Source of the DNA: Acidimicrobiia bacterium
Lineage (GTDB): Bacteria > Actinomycetota > Acidimicrobiia > Acidimicrobiales > AC-14
Direction of reading: 5' to 3'
DNA: 64,000 nucleotides
Assembly (NCBI GenBank): GCA_023264995.1
Contig: JAHFUR010000004.1
Coordinates: forward strand, 102,921 to 166,920
A program made the position numbers and the translations under genes. The notes below the pieces were generated by a model that worked only from the letters and a program-made list of their open reading frames with translations, was not told the DNA's origin and searched no databases. This document shows positions 50,975-58,495 of the stretch, piece by piece (within the stretch, counting starts at the first letter, position 1; each line of letters opens with the position of its first letter).

Positions 50975-51648
50975 CGCGGCCCGGATCCGGCGAGGGCGCG
51001 ACCAATGACGCCGGCCACCAGCTCCGGGTGGGTGCGGTGCAACCGATGCCCGCCGTCGGGGACGGAGACCAGCTCGGCGCGCGGGAGGGCGGCAACCAGG
51101 CTGAGGGCGGTCGCCGGAGGGACGACCCGGTCACGGCCGCCGCCGATGACCGTCGTCGGTGTGGCGATGCGGTCGAGCTGGGACAGCAGCAGCGGGAGCT
51201 CCCGGACGAGGGCGACCTGCTCGGCCAGGAAGGCGGCCACGACAGCCCGCCGCCGGGCTCGCCGGCGCGGGGCGGTGCCCGAGGTGGCCCGGGCGGCGGC
51301 GAGCGCACCCGCGGGGACGGCGAGCACCCGGTCCATCCGGGAGACGGCTCCCGGGCCGACCGAGCCGATCAGCACCAGCCCGCGGACCAGGTCCGGGTGG
51401 TGCAGCGCCAGGGCGAGGGCGACCCCGCCGGCCCAACTGTGGGCGACGACCAACGGGGCGCCACTCCCCCTCCCGGTGTCGACGAGGCCGGCCAACCAGT
51501 CCACGTTGGCCCCGACGCCGCCGGCGGGAAGCGGGTTGTCGCCGTACCCCGGACGGTCGGGAGCGACCGCGTCGACGGTCGGGGCGAGCGCGTCGATCAC
51601 CCGGCCGAACTCGGTGCCCCTGCCAGGCTGGCCGTGCAGGAGCACCAC
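50971..51648 (-). CDS. Alpha/beta hydrolase
   Basis: 225 residues. VVLLHGQPG gives the oxyanion strand, DRPGYGDNP follows, the nucleophile elbow is AHSWAGG (Ser), the acid is probably in GGGRDRVVP and the catalytic His is in PDGGHRLHRTHPE. The frame has a stop ten codons before GTG 51648, so the usual first two strands are missing or very short. Substrate unknown. It lies between the methyltransferase and the transporter in an operon on the minus strand. Confidence 0.78.
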   Translation of the reverse strand: MVLLHGQPGRGTEFGRVIDALAPTVDAVAPDRPGYGDNPLPAGGVGANVDWLAGLVDTGRGSGAPLVVAHSWAGGVALALALHHPDLVRGLVLIGSVGPGAVSRMDRVLAVPAGALAAARATSGTAPRRRARRRAVVAAFLAEQVALVRELPLLLSQLDRIATPTTVIGGGRDRVVPPATALSLVAALPRAELVSVPDGGHRLHRTHPELVAGVIGRALAGSGPR

Positions 51649-51652
51649 GCGG

Positions 51653-52492
51653 TCACGGTCGGGAACGGGAACCGGGGCTCACCTCCCCGGCTTGGGTCCC
51701 TTCTCCGGCGCCTTCCCGTACCGCCACCAGCCGGCGGAGGGGCAGGCCCAGCTCCTTGCCGACCCAGCCTCGGGCCAGGTGCTCGCCGGCCGCCAGCCGG
51801 CCAGGGTCGACGTCGGGCAGGTAGAGGGACCGTACGCACATCACGCCGACCGCGGGACTGGTGATCCGGCAGGCGAACCGGCGGCGTTCGTCCTCCACCA
51901 GGCGCAGGCTATGGGCACCCATGAGGCCGGTGGCGTCGACCAGCCGGTCGTCGTTGGGATAGGCGAGGTGGCGCCGGCGCAGCACGGCCAGGAGGCGGGC
52001 GTAGTGGGCGGTGTCCGACGCTGTCCTCGGGCGGGTCGACGGGAGGAGGGCCACGAATGTCCCACCGGGCCGGAGCACGCGAGCGACCTCGGCCAGCGCC
52101 GCGTCCACCGGGTCCACCAGCATGAGGGCCATCGAGCACACGACGGTGCCGACCACACCGTCGGGCAGCGGCACCGACACAGCGTCGGCCAGGGCGACCC
52201 GGCCGGTCCCGTGCTGGCGGACATTGGCCAGCTCGGACGCGGAACTGTCGACACCGACCCAGCCTCGCCCGGCGAGCGCCGGCGCCAGTGGACCGCTACC
52301 GCAGGCCAGGTCGAGCACCGGGCCGGCGCCCACCGCGTCGACGACCCAGCCGTACGGCGTGGCTCCCTGGTCGGTGGCGTGGGCCAGGACGTCCTCGGTG
52401 ATCCCCGGGTTGGCCTCGTGGAACCGTCGCAGGTAGGCGGCCCAGCCGCCGCCGGGGCCACCTGTCCCCCGCCGCTGGCTGGGGTCGACCAT
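51653..52492 (-). CDS. Class I SAM-dependent methyltransferase
   Basis: 279 residues. Motif I is VLDLACGSGPLAPALAG (about 59-75), then GVDSSASELA, DAVSVPLPDGVVGTVVCSMALM and EVARVLRPGGTFVALLPS. The N-terminus (MVDPSQRRGTGGPGGGWAAYL) is flexible and the C-terminal 80 residues probably determine the acceptor. It may modify a small molecule or glycan; not decidable. The stop is four bases before the hydrolase start. Confidence 0.82.
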   Translation of the reverse strand: MVDPSQRRGTGGPGGGWAAYLRRFHEANPGITEDVLAHATDQGATPYGWVVDAVGAGPVLDLACGSGPLAPALAGRGWVGVDSSASELANVRQHGTGRVALADAVSVPLPDGVVGTVVCSMALMLVDPVDAALAEVARVLRPGGTFVALLPSTRPRTASDTAHYARLLAVLRRRHLAYPNDDRLVDATGLMGAHSLRLVEDERRRFACRITSPAVGVMCVRSLYLPDVDPGRLAAGEHLARGWVGKELGLPLRRLVAVREGAGEGTQAGEVSPGSRSRP

Positions 52493-52509
52493 CCGACGGC
52501 TCGCCGAGC

Positions 52510-52902
52510 TCAGCCTTCCAGCCCACCGGGATCGGCAGGCACGTCGACGGCGTGCTCCCGGAGCGCGGCCAGCGGCACGATGTCGGTGGCCCGCTCATGG
52601 GTGGACGCCAGCACCACGTGGGCGGCGGCGCCGTCGAGGTGGGCACGGAACCAGTTCGCCGCGGTGACACACCAGCGGTCGCCCGGCACCAGGCCGGGGA
52701 ACCCGTAGTGCGGCGCCGGCGTGACCAGGTCGTTGCCGATGCTGCGCTGATGGGCGAGGAACTCCGCCGTCACCACCGCGCAGATGGTGTGGCTGCCCCG
52801 GTCCTGGGGCCCGGTGGCACAGCACCCGTCCCGGTAAAAGCCGGTCATGGGATCCGTACCACACGGCTCCAGCTCGCCACCCAGCACATTGCGGTCGGTC
52901 AT
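52510..52902 (-). CDS. DUF2237 family protein
   Basis: 130 residues, complete. The family signature is clear: RNVLGGELEPCGTDPMTGFYRDGCCATG, then SHTICAVVTAEFL, GNDLVTPAPHYGFPGLVPGDRWC and LASTHERA (landmarks ELEPCGTDPMTGFYRDGC and FPGLVPGDRWC). Several conserved Cys and His residues hint at metal binding. No function is known. GAGGAG ten bases before the ATG overlaps the permease stop. Confidence 0.88.
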   Translation of the reverse strand: MTDRNVLGGELEPCGTDPMTGFYRDGCCATGPQDRGSHTICAVVTAEFLAHQRSIGNDLVTPAPHYGFPGLVPGDRWCVTAANWFRAHLDGAAAHVVLASTHERATDIVPLAALREHAVDVPADPGGLEG

Positions 52903-52906
52903 CGGC

Positions 52907-53722
52907 TTACAGCTCCTCGGCCAGCTTGGGCTCGAGCTTGGTGAAGACGTAGACCCCCACGGCCAATGTCGCCACGGACACGCCGACGAGGAACACCGTG
53001 TCCAGCAGCGGCGGGAACCGCCGGTCGTAGAGGCAGTCGCGGTAGGCCTCGACGAAGCGGACCATCGGGTTCAGCTTGTAGAGGGTGAACAGCACGTGGC
53101 GGTGCTTGAGGGCATCGCGCACGTAGGAGATCGGGTACACGATCGGCGTGGCGTAGAACCAGATCTGCAACAGGATGCCGATGAAATGCTGGACGTCGCG
53201 GAAGTACACGTTGAGCACGCTGAGGACCAGCCCGATGCCCACGACGAAGAGGGTTTGCACGACGACCAGGCCGATCACCGGCAGGAGCCAGGGCAGGACG
53301 AAGCTGCCGGCGACGACGAGGACAAGGGCCAGCACCCCCAGCTCGAGGAGGAACGACACCACCCACGAGGCGATGTTCGATGCCACCAGGATCTCCCGGG
53401 GGAAGAACACCTTCTTGATGAGGTTCGAGTTGGCGATGAGCGTGCCCATCGACCCCGACATGCCGTTCGAGAGGAAGTTCCACGGCAGCAGCCCGCACAG
53501 CAACCACAGGGCGAAAACCTTCAACCCGCTCGGGTCGCCCGCCGTGGTCGCCACCTTGAGGAAGTAGCGGAAGACCACGCTGAAGATGACCATGTTGGCC
53601 AGCGGGTTCAGGAGCGACCATGTCCACCCGAGGACCGACCGCTTGTACTTGCCCCGTAGCTCCCGCAGGGTGAGGTTGACGAACAGCTCGCGTGATTCCG
53701 CCAGCTCGGCGACAGAGCTCAC
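52907..53722 (-). CDS. ABC-2 polysaccharide export permease (Wzm/TagG type)
   Basis: 271 residues, six membrane helices. The ABC-2 pattern is LRGKYKRSVLGWTWSLLNPL near the N-terminus, FFPREILVASNIASWVVSFLLELG in the middle and LNVYFRDVQHFIGILLQIWFYATPIVYP (landmark NVYFRDVQHF). With the Wzt-type ATPase at 56275 it would export a lipid-linked glycan across the membrane. GTG 53722 overlaps the stop of the GT2-GT4 gene, which separates the two transporter genes. Confidence 0.88.
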   Translation of the reverse strand: MSSVAELAESRELFVNLTLRELRGKYKRSVLGWTWSLLNPLANMVIFSVVFRYFLKVATTAGDPSGLKVFALWLLCGLLPWNFLSNGMSGSMGTLIANSNLIKKVFFPREILVASNIASWVVSFLLELGVLALVLVVAGSFVLPWLLPVIGLVVVQTLFVVGIGLVLSVLNVYFRDVQHFIGILLQIWFYATPIVYPISYVRDALKHRHVLFTLYKLNPMVRFVEAYRDCLYDRRFPPLLDTVFLVGVSVATLAVGVYVFTKLEPKLAEEL

Positions 53723-56232
53723 TCCGACAGCCGCCGGCCCACCGCCACGCCGTAGCGCACCATGCGCATGGAGGCACGACGGGCCACTTCCACCGGGCCG
53801 CCGGCCTTGAAGTACTCGCGGGCCAGGGCCATGTCCTTGCGCAGCCGGGGCCGGCGGGCGACTGCCTCGGCCAGCTCGGCCATGTTCCCATAGCCGACGG
53901 GGGCGGCCAGGTCGGCGGCCCGCCGAGGCGCCCGGCAGAACGCCACGACCGGCGCCAGGACCCGGCTCCAGGTGTGGTCGGGCATCACCTCGGCCAGGCG
54001 GGCCCGGCAGGCGTCGCTGGCCGCCTGGTCGTCGAGCAGGGTGAACAGCGCGTCCTCCAGGGCCTCGACGTCGCCCGCCGGCACCGTGATCCCGAGGCCC
54101 TTGCTGTCGATGAGGTCGGCGAAGGTGTCGCCGCCGGTGGCCACGATGGGCAGGCAGGTCCAGAGGTAGTCGAGGATCCGGGTGCGGAACGAGAAGGCGG
54201 TCTCGACGTGGTCGAGGTGGGTGCTGACACCGATGTCGGCTTCGAGGAGGTAGTTCTGGCGGTCGTCGTAGTCGACCCAGCCCTCGTTGAAGAACACGTG
54301 CTTGTCGGTGAGGCCGAGGGAGTCCGACAGTGCTCGGGCGGCGACCGCCATCCGCATCTCCGGCACGTCGGGGTTGGGGTGCTTCAGCCCGAGGAAGAAC
54401 AGGCGGACGTCGGGCCGGCGCTGGCGCAGCCGGTCGATGGCGTGGAGCAGGGTGATCGGGTCGAACCAGTTGTAGATGCCGCCGCCCCACAGGATGACCT
54501 TGTCGTCGAGACCGATGCCGGGCACCACGCCCTTGAGGGCCTGCCGGGTGTGCACCGGCGGCTGGTCGGGAACGCCGAAGGGGGCGACGGCGATCAGGCC
54601 GCCCATCGTCTCGTCGGCGTCGTAGTTCTTGGGGTTGATGCGGCCGACGGCGGAGAGCTGGCCCAGCCAGAAGTCGCGCTGCTTCTCCGAGGCGCACAGG
54701 AAGAAGTCGCCCCGGGTGAGCTGGTCGTTGATGGCCGTGGTGCAGTCGCTCACCGTGCGGGCCCGGCCCTCGGCGCCCTGGTCCTTCGCTTGCTCGAGCT
54801 GCTCCAGGTGGAACGGGTTGTAGATGTCAGCGATCAGGACCTTGTCGCTGTCGATCAGCCAGCGGAAGGTCGACAGGATGAGGCCCTGGAAGATGAACAC
54901 GTCGCACCAGCGCTCGAGGCCCCGCATGTCGGCCAGGCCGGCTGAGCGGATGGTGAAGCGGGGGTTGGTGATGGTGCACGTGCCGCTGGTGACCAGCTCC
55001 ACGTCGTGCTCGGCCGACAGGGCGTCGGCCATGGCCCACGCCCGGATCGCGGGGCCGGCCATGCGGGCCGACAGCGTCTCGCCGGTGGCGATCACGATCC
55101 GGCGCCGGGTGCCGAACGCCTTCTCGATGCCGAACGCCTCGACCAGGATGCGGTGGGCCGCCTCGTACCGCGGGTGGGCGTACGCCGGCTCCAGGGCCTG
55201 GCGGAACAGCGGGAGCAGCTCGGTGTCGGTGCGCCGGCGCTCGGCCTGGAGCCGGCGACGGTCCTCGGCCAGGCCCGGCAGCTGGTCGACCAGGGCGTCG
55301 ATGGCCAGGACGGGCGCCAGCGTCTCGCGCGACACCATGACCGGTTCGTCCTCTGCACCAGCCGGCGGGGACGCGGCGAGGTCGAGGACGGTGTTGTCGG
55401 CGTCGCCGCGGGACAGCCCGCGGCGGACGGCAAGGAGCAACGCTGCGGGCAGGGCGGTGGCCAGCAGGTCGTCGCCCAGGTTCTTGTAGAGGCTGAAGAG
55501 GGCGTTGCGCTCGAGCAGGTAGTGCTCGCGCCACGGCCCGTAGCTCTTCATCGACGCGTGATGGCGGTGGAAGGCCACCGACGTCGGCACGTACCGCACC
55601 CGCCAACCGAGCAGGTTCAGCCGCCACCCGAAGTCGACGTCCTCGTAGAACATGAAGTACCGGTCGTCGAAGCCGTTGACGGCCCGGTACACGCTGGCCC
55701 GCACGAACATCGCTGCGCCGGTGGCGAAGAGCACGTCCTTCGGCGTGTCCCATTCTCCCGTGTCGGGCTGCTCGCACTCGCGCTTGTAGCCCATGCCGTA
55801 CCAGGTGAGGGACCCGTCGACGTAGTCGATCCGCTCCCCGTCCCAGTCCAGCACCTTGCTAGCCACGCAGGCCACGTCGGCCTGGGTGTCGAGCACGTCG
55901 ACGGCAGCGGTGACCCAGTCGGCACCAGGGCGGGCATCGTTGTTGATGAAGGCCAGGTACTCGCCGCTGGCGTTCGCCGCGCCCAGGTTGCACCCGCCGG
56001 CGAAGCCGCTGTTGATGTCGGCATCGATGACCTTGGCGTCGGGCACCGCGGCCCGGATGCGCTCGGCGCTGCCGTCGCCCGATGCGTTGTCGACGACGAT
56101 CAGCTCGAGGCGGTCGGCCGGCCAGTTGACCGAGGCGAAGGATTGCAGGCAGGTGATGGTGTCATCGGCGCCCCGGTAGTTCACCAGGACCACCGACACC
56201 ACGCCGGCGCGTAAGGCCGGAGGCGTCTTCAT
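53719..56232 (-). CDS. Fused GT2-GT4 glycosyltransferase
   Basis: 837 residues. The N-terminal half (1-about 300) is a GT2 enzyme: VSVVLVNYRGADDTITCLQSF, VVDNASGDGS, SGFAGGCNLGAAN, INNDARPGAD and MFYEDVDFGWRLNLLG. A hinge of about 90 residues with a coiled-coil-like stretch (LAEDRRRLQAERRRTDTEL) leads to a GT4-type half from about 375, closely related to the separate GT4 at 47410. Two catalytic domains suggest two consecutive sugar additions. GGGAGAGAA precedes ATG 56232. Placed between ABC ATPase and permease genes, it probably builds the exported glycan. Confidence 0.88.
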   Translation of the reverse strand: MKTPPALRAGVVSVVLVNYRGADDTITCLQSFASVNWPADRLELIVVDNASGDGSAERIRAAVPDAKVIDADINSGFAGGCNLGAANASGEYLAFINNDARPGADWVTAAVDVLDTQADVACVASKVLDWDGERIDYVDGSLTWYGMGYKRECEQPDTGEWDTPKDVLFATGAAMFVRASVYRAVNGFDDRYFMFYEDVDFGWRLNLLGWRVRYVPTSVAFHRHHASMKSYGPWREHYLLERNALFSLYKNLGDDLLATALPAALLLAVRRGLSRGDADNTVLDLAASPPAGAEDEPVMVSRETLAPVLAIDALVDQLPGLAEDRRRLQAERRRTDTELLPLFRQALEPAYAHPRYEAAHRILVEAFGIEKAFGTRRRIVIATGETLSARMAGPAIRAWAMADALSAEHDVELVTSGTCTITNPRFTIRSAGLADMRGLERWCDVFIFQGLILSTFRWLIDSDKVLIADIYNPFHLEQLEQAKDQGAEGRARTVSDCTTAINDQLTRGDFFLCASEKQRDFWLGQLSAVGRINPKNYDADETMGGLIAVAPFGVPDQPPVHTRQALKGVVPGIGLDDKVILWGGGIYNWFDPITLLHAIDRLRQRRPDVRLFFLGLKHPNPDVPEMRMAVAARALSDSLGLTDKHVFFNEGWVDYDDRQNYLLEADIGVSTHLDHVETAFSFRTRILDYLWTCLPIVATGGDTFADLIDSKGLGITVPAGDVEALEDALFTLLDDQAASDACRARLAEVMPDHTWSRVLAPVVAFCRAPRRAADLAAPVGYGNMAELAEAVARRPRLRKDMALAREYFKAGGPVEVARRASMRMVRYGVAVGRRLSE

Positions 56233-56274
56233 TTCTCTCCCATCAGGCGGTGCAGCGTCTGGGTCGGTCGCTGA

Positions 56275-57483
56275 TCATGCAACAAAACTGTCCGACACCC
56301 AGCGGCCACCGAGGGCCACGAACCCGCCGGACTCGCGGGGCGTGCCGTGCTCCACGTCGAAGCGCAGGCAGCGGCGCAGGTAGTCGTACTGGTGGGTGGT
56401 CGTGTAATCGACCACCGACGCGGACAGGTCATAGGTGCCGGGTTGGAGCATCAGATTGGGCACGTGGAGGTCGACGACGCCCTCGCCCACGATCTCGTCG
56501 GGGACGAAGCCGGCGTCACGGGTGTGGTGGGCCCACAGCCAGGTGCCGTCGAGGGTTTCCAGCGCCAGCCCGAACACGGGCTTGGCCACCGGCTTGTCGG
56601 CCCGGTAGCGCAGCCGGATGGTGACCGCGTCGCCCGTGGACGGGTGACTGGTCTCCCGCCCGGCCGAATCGACCAGCGTCACGTGCTGGAGGCGTACCTC
56701 GCCCGAACCCCATCGGCTCTCGGCCACCTCGGGGGTCACCTCCACCCGGTCCTCGTGGCCCTGGTCGACATAGTCGTCGACGACATCCTCGGAACGGCCC
56801 TCGGCGACGACCTGGCCGTCCTTGAGCCACGCCACCCTGTCGCACATGGTGCGCAGGGCGTCGGTGGCATGGCTGACGATCACGACGGTCTTCCCCGCCC
56901 GGCGGAAGTCGGCGAACTTCTCGTTGCACCGGCGCTGGAAGACGGCGTCACCCACGGCCAGGACTTCGTCGACGAGCAGCACATCTGGGTCGATGTTGAT
57001 GGCCACCGAGAAGCCCAGGCGCACGTACATGCCCGAGGAGTAGTTCTTCACCGGCTGGTCGATGAAGCGCTCGAGGCCGGCGAACCCGACGATGTCGTCG
57101 AAACGGGCGGTGAGGTCGCGCTTGGAGAGGCCGAGGATGGAGCCGTTCAGGAACACGTTCTCCCGGCCGGACAGCTCAGGATGGAAGCCGGAACCCAACT
57201 CGAGCAAGGCCGCCATCTTGCCGCGGGTCGCGATGCGGCCATCGTCAGGGCGCAGGATTTTCGCGATGCACTTGAGCAAGGTGGACTTGCCGGAGCCGTT
57301 CTCGCCCACCAGGCCGTAGGTGATGCCCTCCTCGATCTCGAGGGACACGTCGCGCAGGGCCCAGAACTCGTCATAGCGCACCCGCCCGGCCCGCAGGATC
57401 GCCGCCTTCAGCGACCGGTTCCGCTCGTGGTACAGCCGGAAGCGCTTGCTGACCCCGTCGACAACGACGACAGGGTCAGCCAT
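56275..57483 (-). CDS. ABC transporter ATPase of polysaccharide export (Wzt type)
   Basis: 402 residues. Walker A GENGSGKST (60-68), signature YSSGMYVRLGFSVA (about 147), Walker B VLLVDEVLAVGD (about 168), H-loop VSHATD. Residues about 250-402 form a C-terminal beta-sandwich like the Wzt glycan-binding domain (RLRYRADKPVAKPVFGLALE, QPGTYDLSASVVDY). Such domains recognise the polymer end and set export specificity. It starts inside the methyltransferase stop (8-base overlap). Partner permease is at 52907. Confidence 0.9.
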   Translation of the reverse strand: MADPVVVVDGVSKRFRLYHERNRSLKAAILRAGRVRYDEFWALRDVSLEIEEGITYGLVGENGSGKSTLLKCIAKILRPDDGRIATRGKMAALLELGSGFHPELSGRENVFLNGSILGLSKRDLTARFDDIVGFAGLERFIDQPVKNYSSGMYVRLGFSVAINIDPDVLLVDEVLAVGDAVFQRRCNEKFADFRRAGKTVVIVSHATDALRTMCDRVAWLKDGQVVAEGRSEDVVDDYVDQGHEDRVEVTPEVAESRWGSGEVRLQHVTLVDSAGRETSHPSTGDAVTIRLRYRADKPVAKPVFGLALETLDGTWLWAHHTRDAGFVPDEIVGEGVVDLHVPNLMLQPGTYDLSASVVDYTTTHQYDYLRRCLRFDVEHGTPRESGGFVALGGRWVSDSFVA

Positions 57484-58492
57484 GTCTCGACGGACGGAAG
57501 CCTGGGAACCCGCGCCACGCCCGGAGCTTGGAGTACGTCGAGCGGACCTCGTGCGACCAGCGCATCGTGCGGGTGGCCAGCAGTTCCTTCAAGTGGGCCT
57601 GGAGCCCCTCGAGCTCGGTCCGAGCCCGGTCGAGCTCGTCGCTCGTACCCGCCAGACGGCTCTCGAGGTCGTCGGCCCGCTTCTCGCCGTCCTCGGCCCG
57701 GCTCAGCAGCTCTTGCACCGTGCGCCGCGCCTCGTCCAACTCGCGTTCGAGCACGGCGATCTGGGCCCGCTGGGCCTCGGCGTCGGCCCGGAGCTTGGCG
57801 ACGGCAGCGTCGGCGTCGTCGGGGACCGCCCGCAGGACGAACTGGTAGGTGGCGGACTCCGGGTCGGCCATGACCGCATCGACGACCTCGGGCGGGAACT
57901 CGGACTCCCGGACGGGGACGGGCGTGTCGAAGAAGCCGGCGGTCGTACGCCGTACGTCGATCGGGACAAGGCCGGCCTCGCGGAACAGGTCCTCGATGGA
58001 CGACCGGGTGAAAAACCGGATGTGGGTGCTGTCGAGCAGGCCGAGCACCTGGTAGTCGAACCGGCCGGCCATGAGGGCCAGGCGCACGCTGCCGTGGGCC
58101 ACGTTGGGGATCGACGCCACCACGCTGCCCCGGTCGGCCAGCAGCGCCCGGGCCTTGCGCAGGGCGGCCAGCGGGTCGCGCAGGTGCTCGAGGACGTCGC
58201 CGAAGACGATCACGTCGAACCGCTCGTCGCCGAAGGTCTCGGCCAGGTCCATCGTCTCGATGTCGCCCACGACGAGGCGCTCCAGGTGCGGGCGGGCCTC
58301 TTCGGCGGCGGCGGCGTCGAACTCCAGCCCGGACACCGAGCAGCCCCGCTCGGTCAACGCCTCGGCCAGGTAGCCCGTGGCGCAACCCACATCGAGCACT
58401 CGCTTGGTGCCTCCGACCAGCTCGACCATCAGCGTGTGGCTGTTGTTGCGGTTCGAGAGGTCGACGTCGGTGTCGTACCGGGGGCCGTCCAT
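57476..58492 (-). CDS. SAM-dependent methyltransferase with coiled-coil tail
   Basis: 338 residues. Methyltransferase domain: VLDVGCATGYLAEALTERG (about 32-50), GDIETMDL, VIVFGDVLEHLRDPLAAL and SIPNVAHGSVRLALM. Residues about 215-310 are charged heptad-like sequence (AVLERELDEARRTVQELL, ELDRARTELEGLQAHL), a long coiled coil. In O-antigen systems, a methyltransferase with a coiled coil caps the chain and measures its length (WbdD-like); the position beside Wzt suits that idea, which is inference only. GAGGA before ATG 58492 overlaps the YfhO stop. Confidence 0.83.
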   Translation of the reverse strand: MDGPRYDTDVDLSNRNNSHTLMVELVGGTKRVLDVGCATGYLAEALTERGCSVSGLEFDAAAAEEARPHLERLVVGDIETMDLAETFGDERFDVIVFGDVLEHLRDPLAALRKARALLADRGSVVASIPNVAHGSVRLALMAGRFDYQVLGLLDSTHIRFFTRSSIEDLFREAGLVPIDVRRTTAGFFDTPVPVRESEFPPEVVDAVMADPESATYQFVLRAVPDDADAAVAKLRADAEAQRAQIAVLERELDEARRTVQELLSRAEDGEKRADDLESRLAGTSDELDRARTELEGLQAHLKELLATRTMRWSHEVRSTYSKLRAWRGFPGFRPSRHG

Positions 58493-58495
58493 TCC

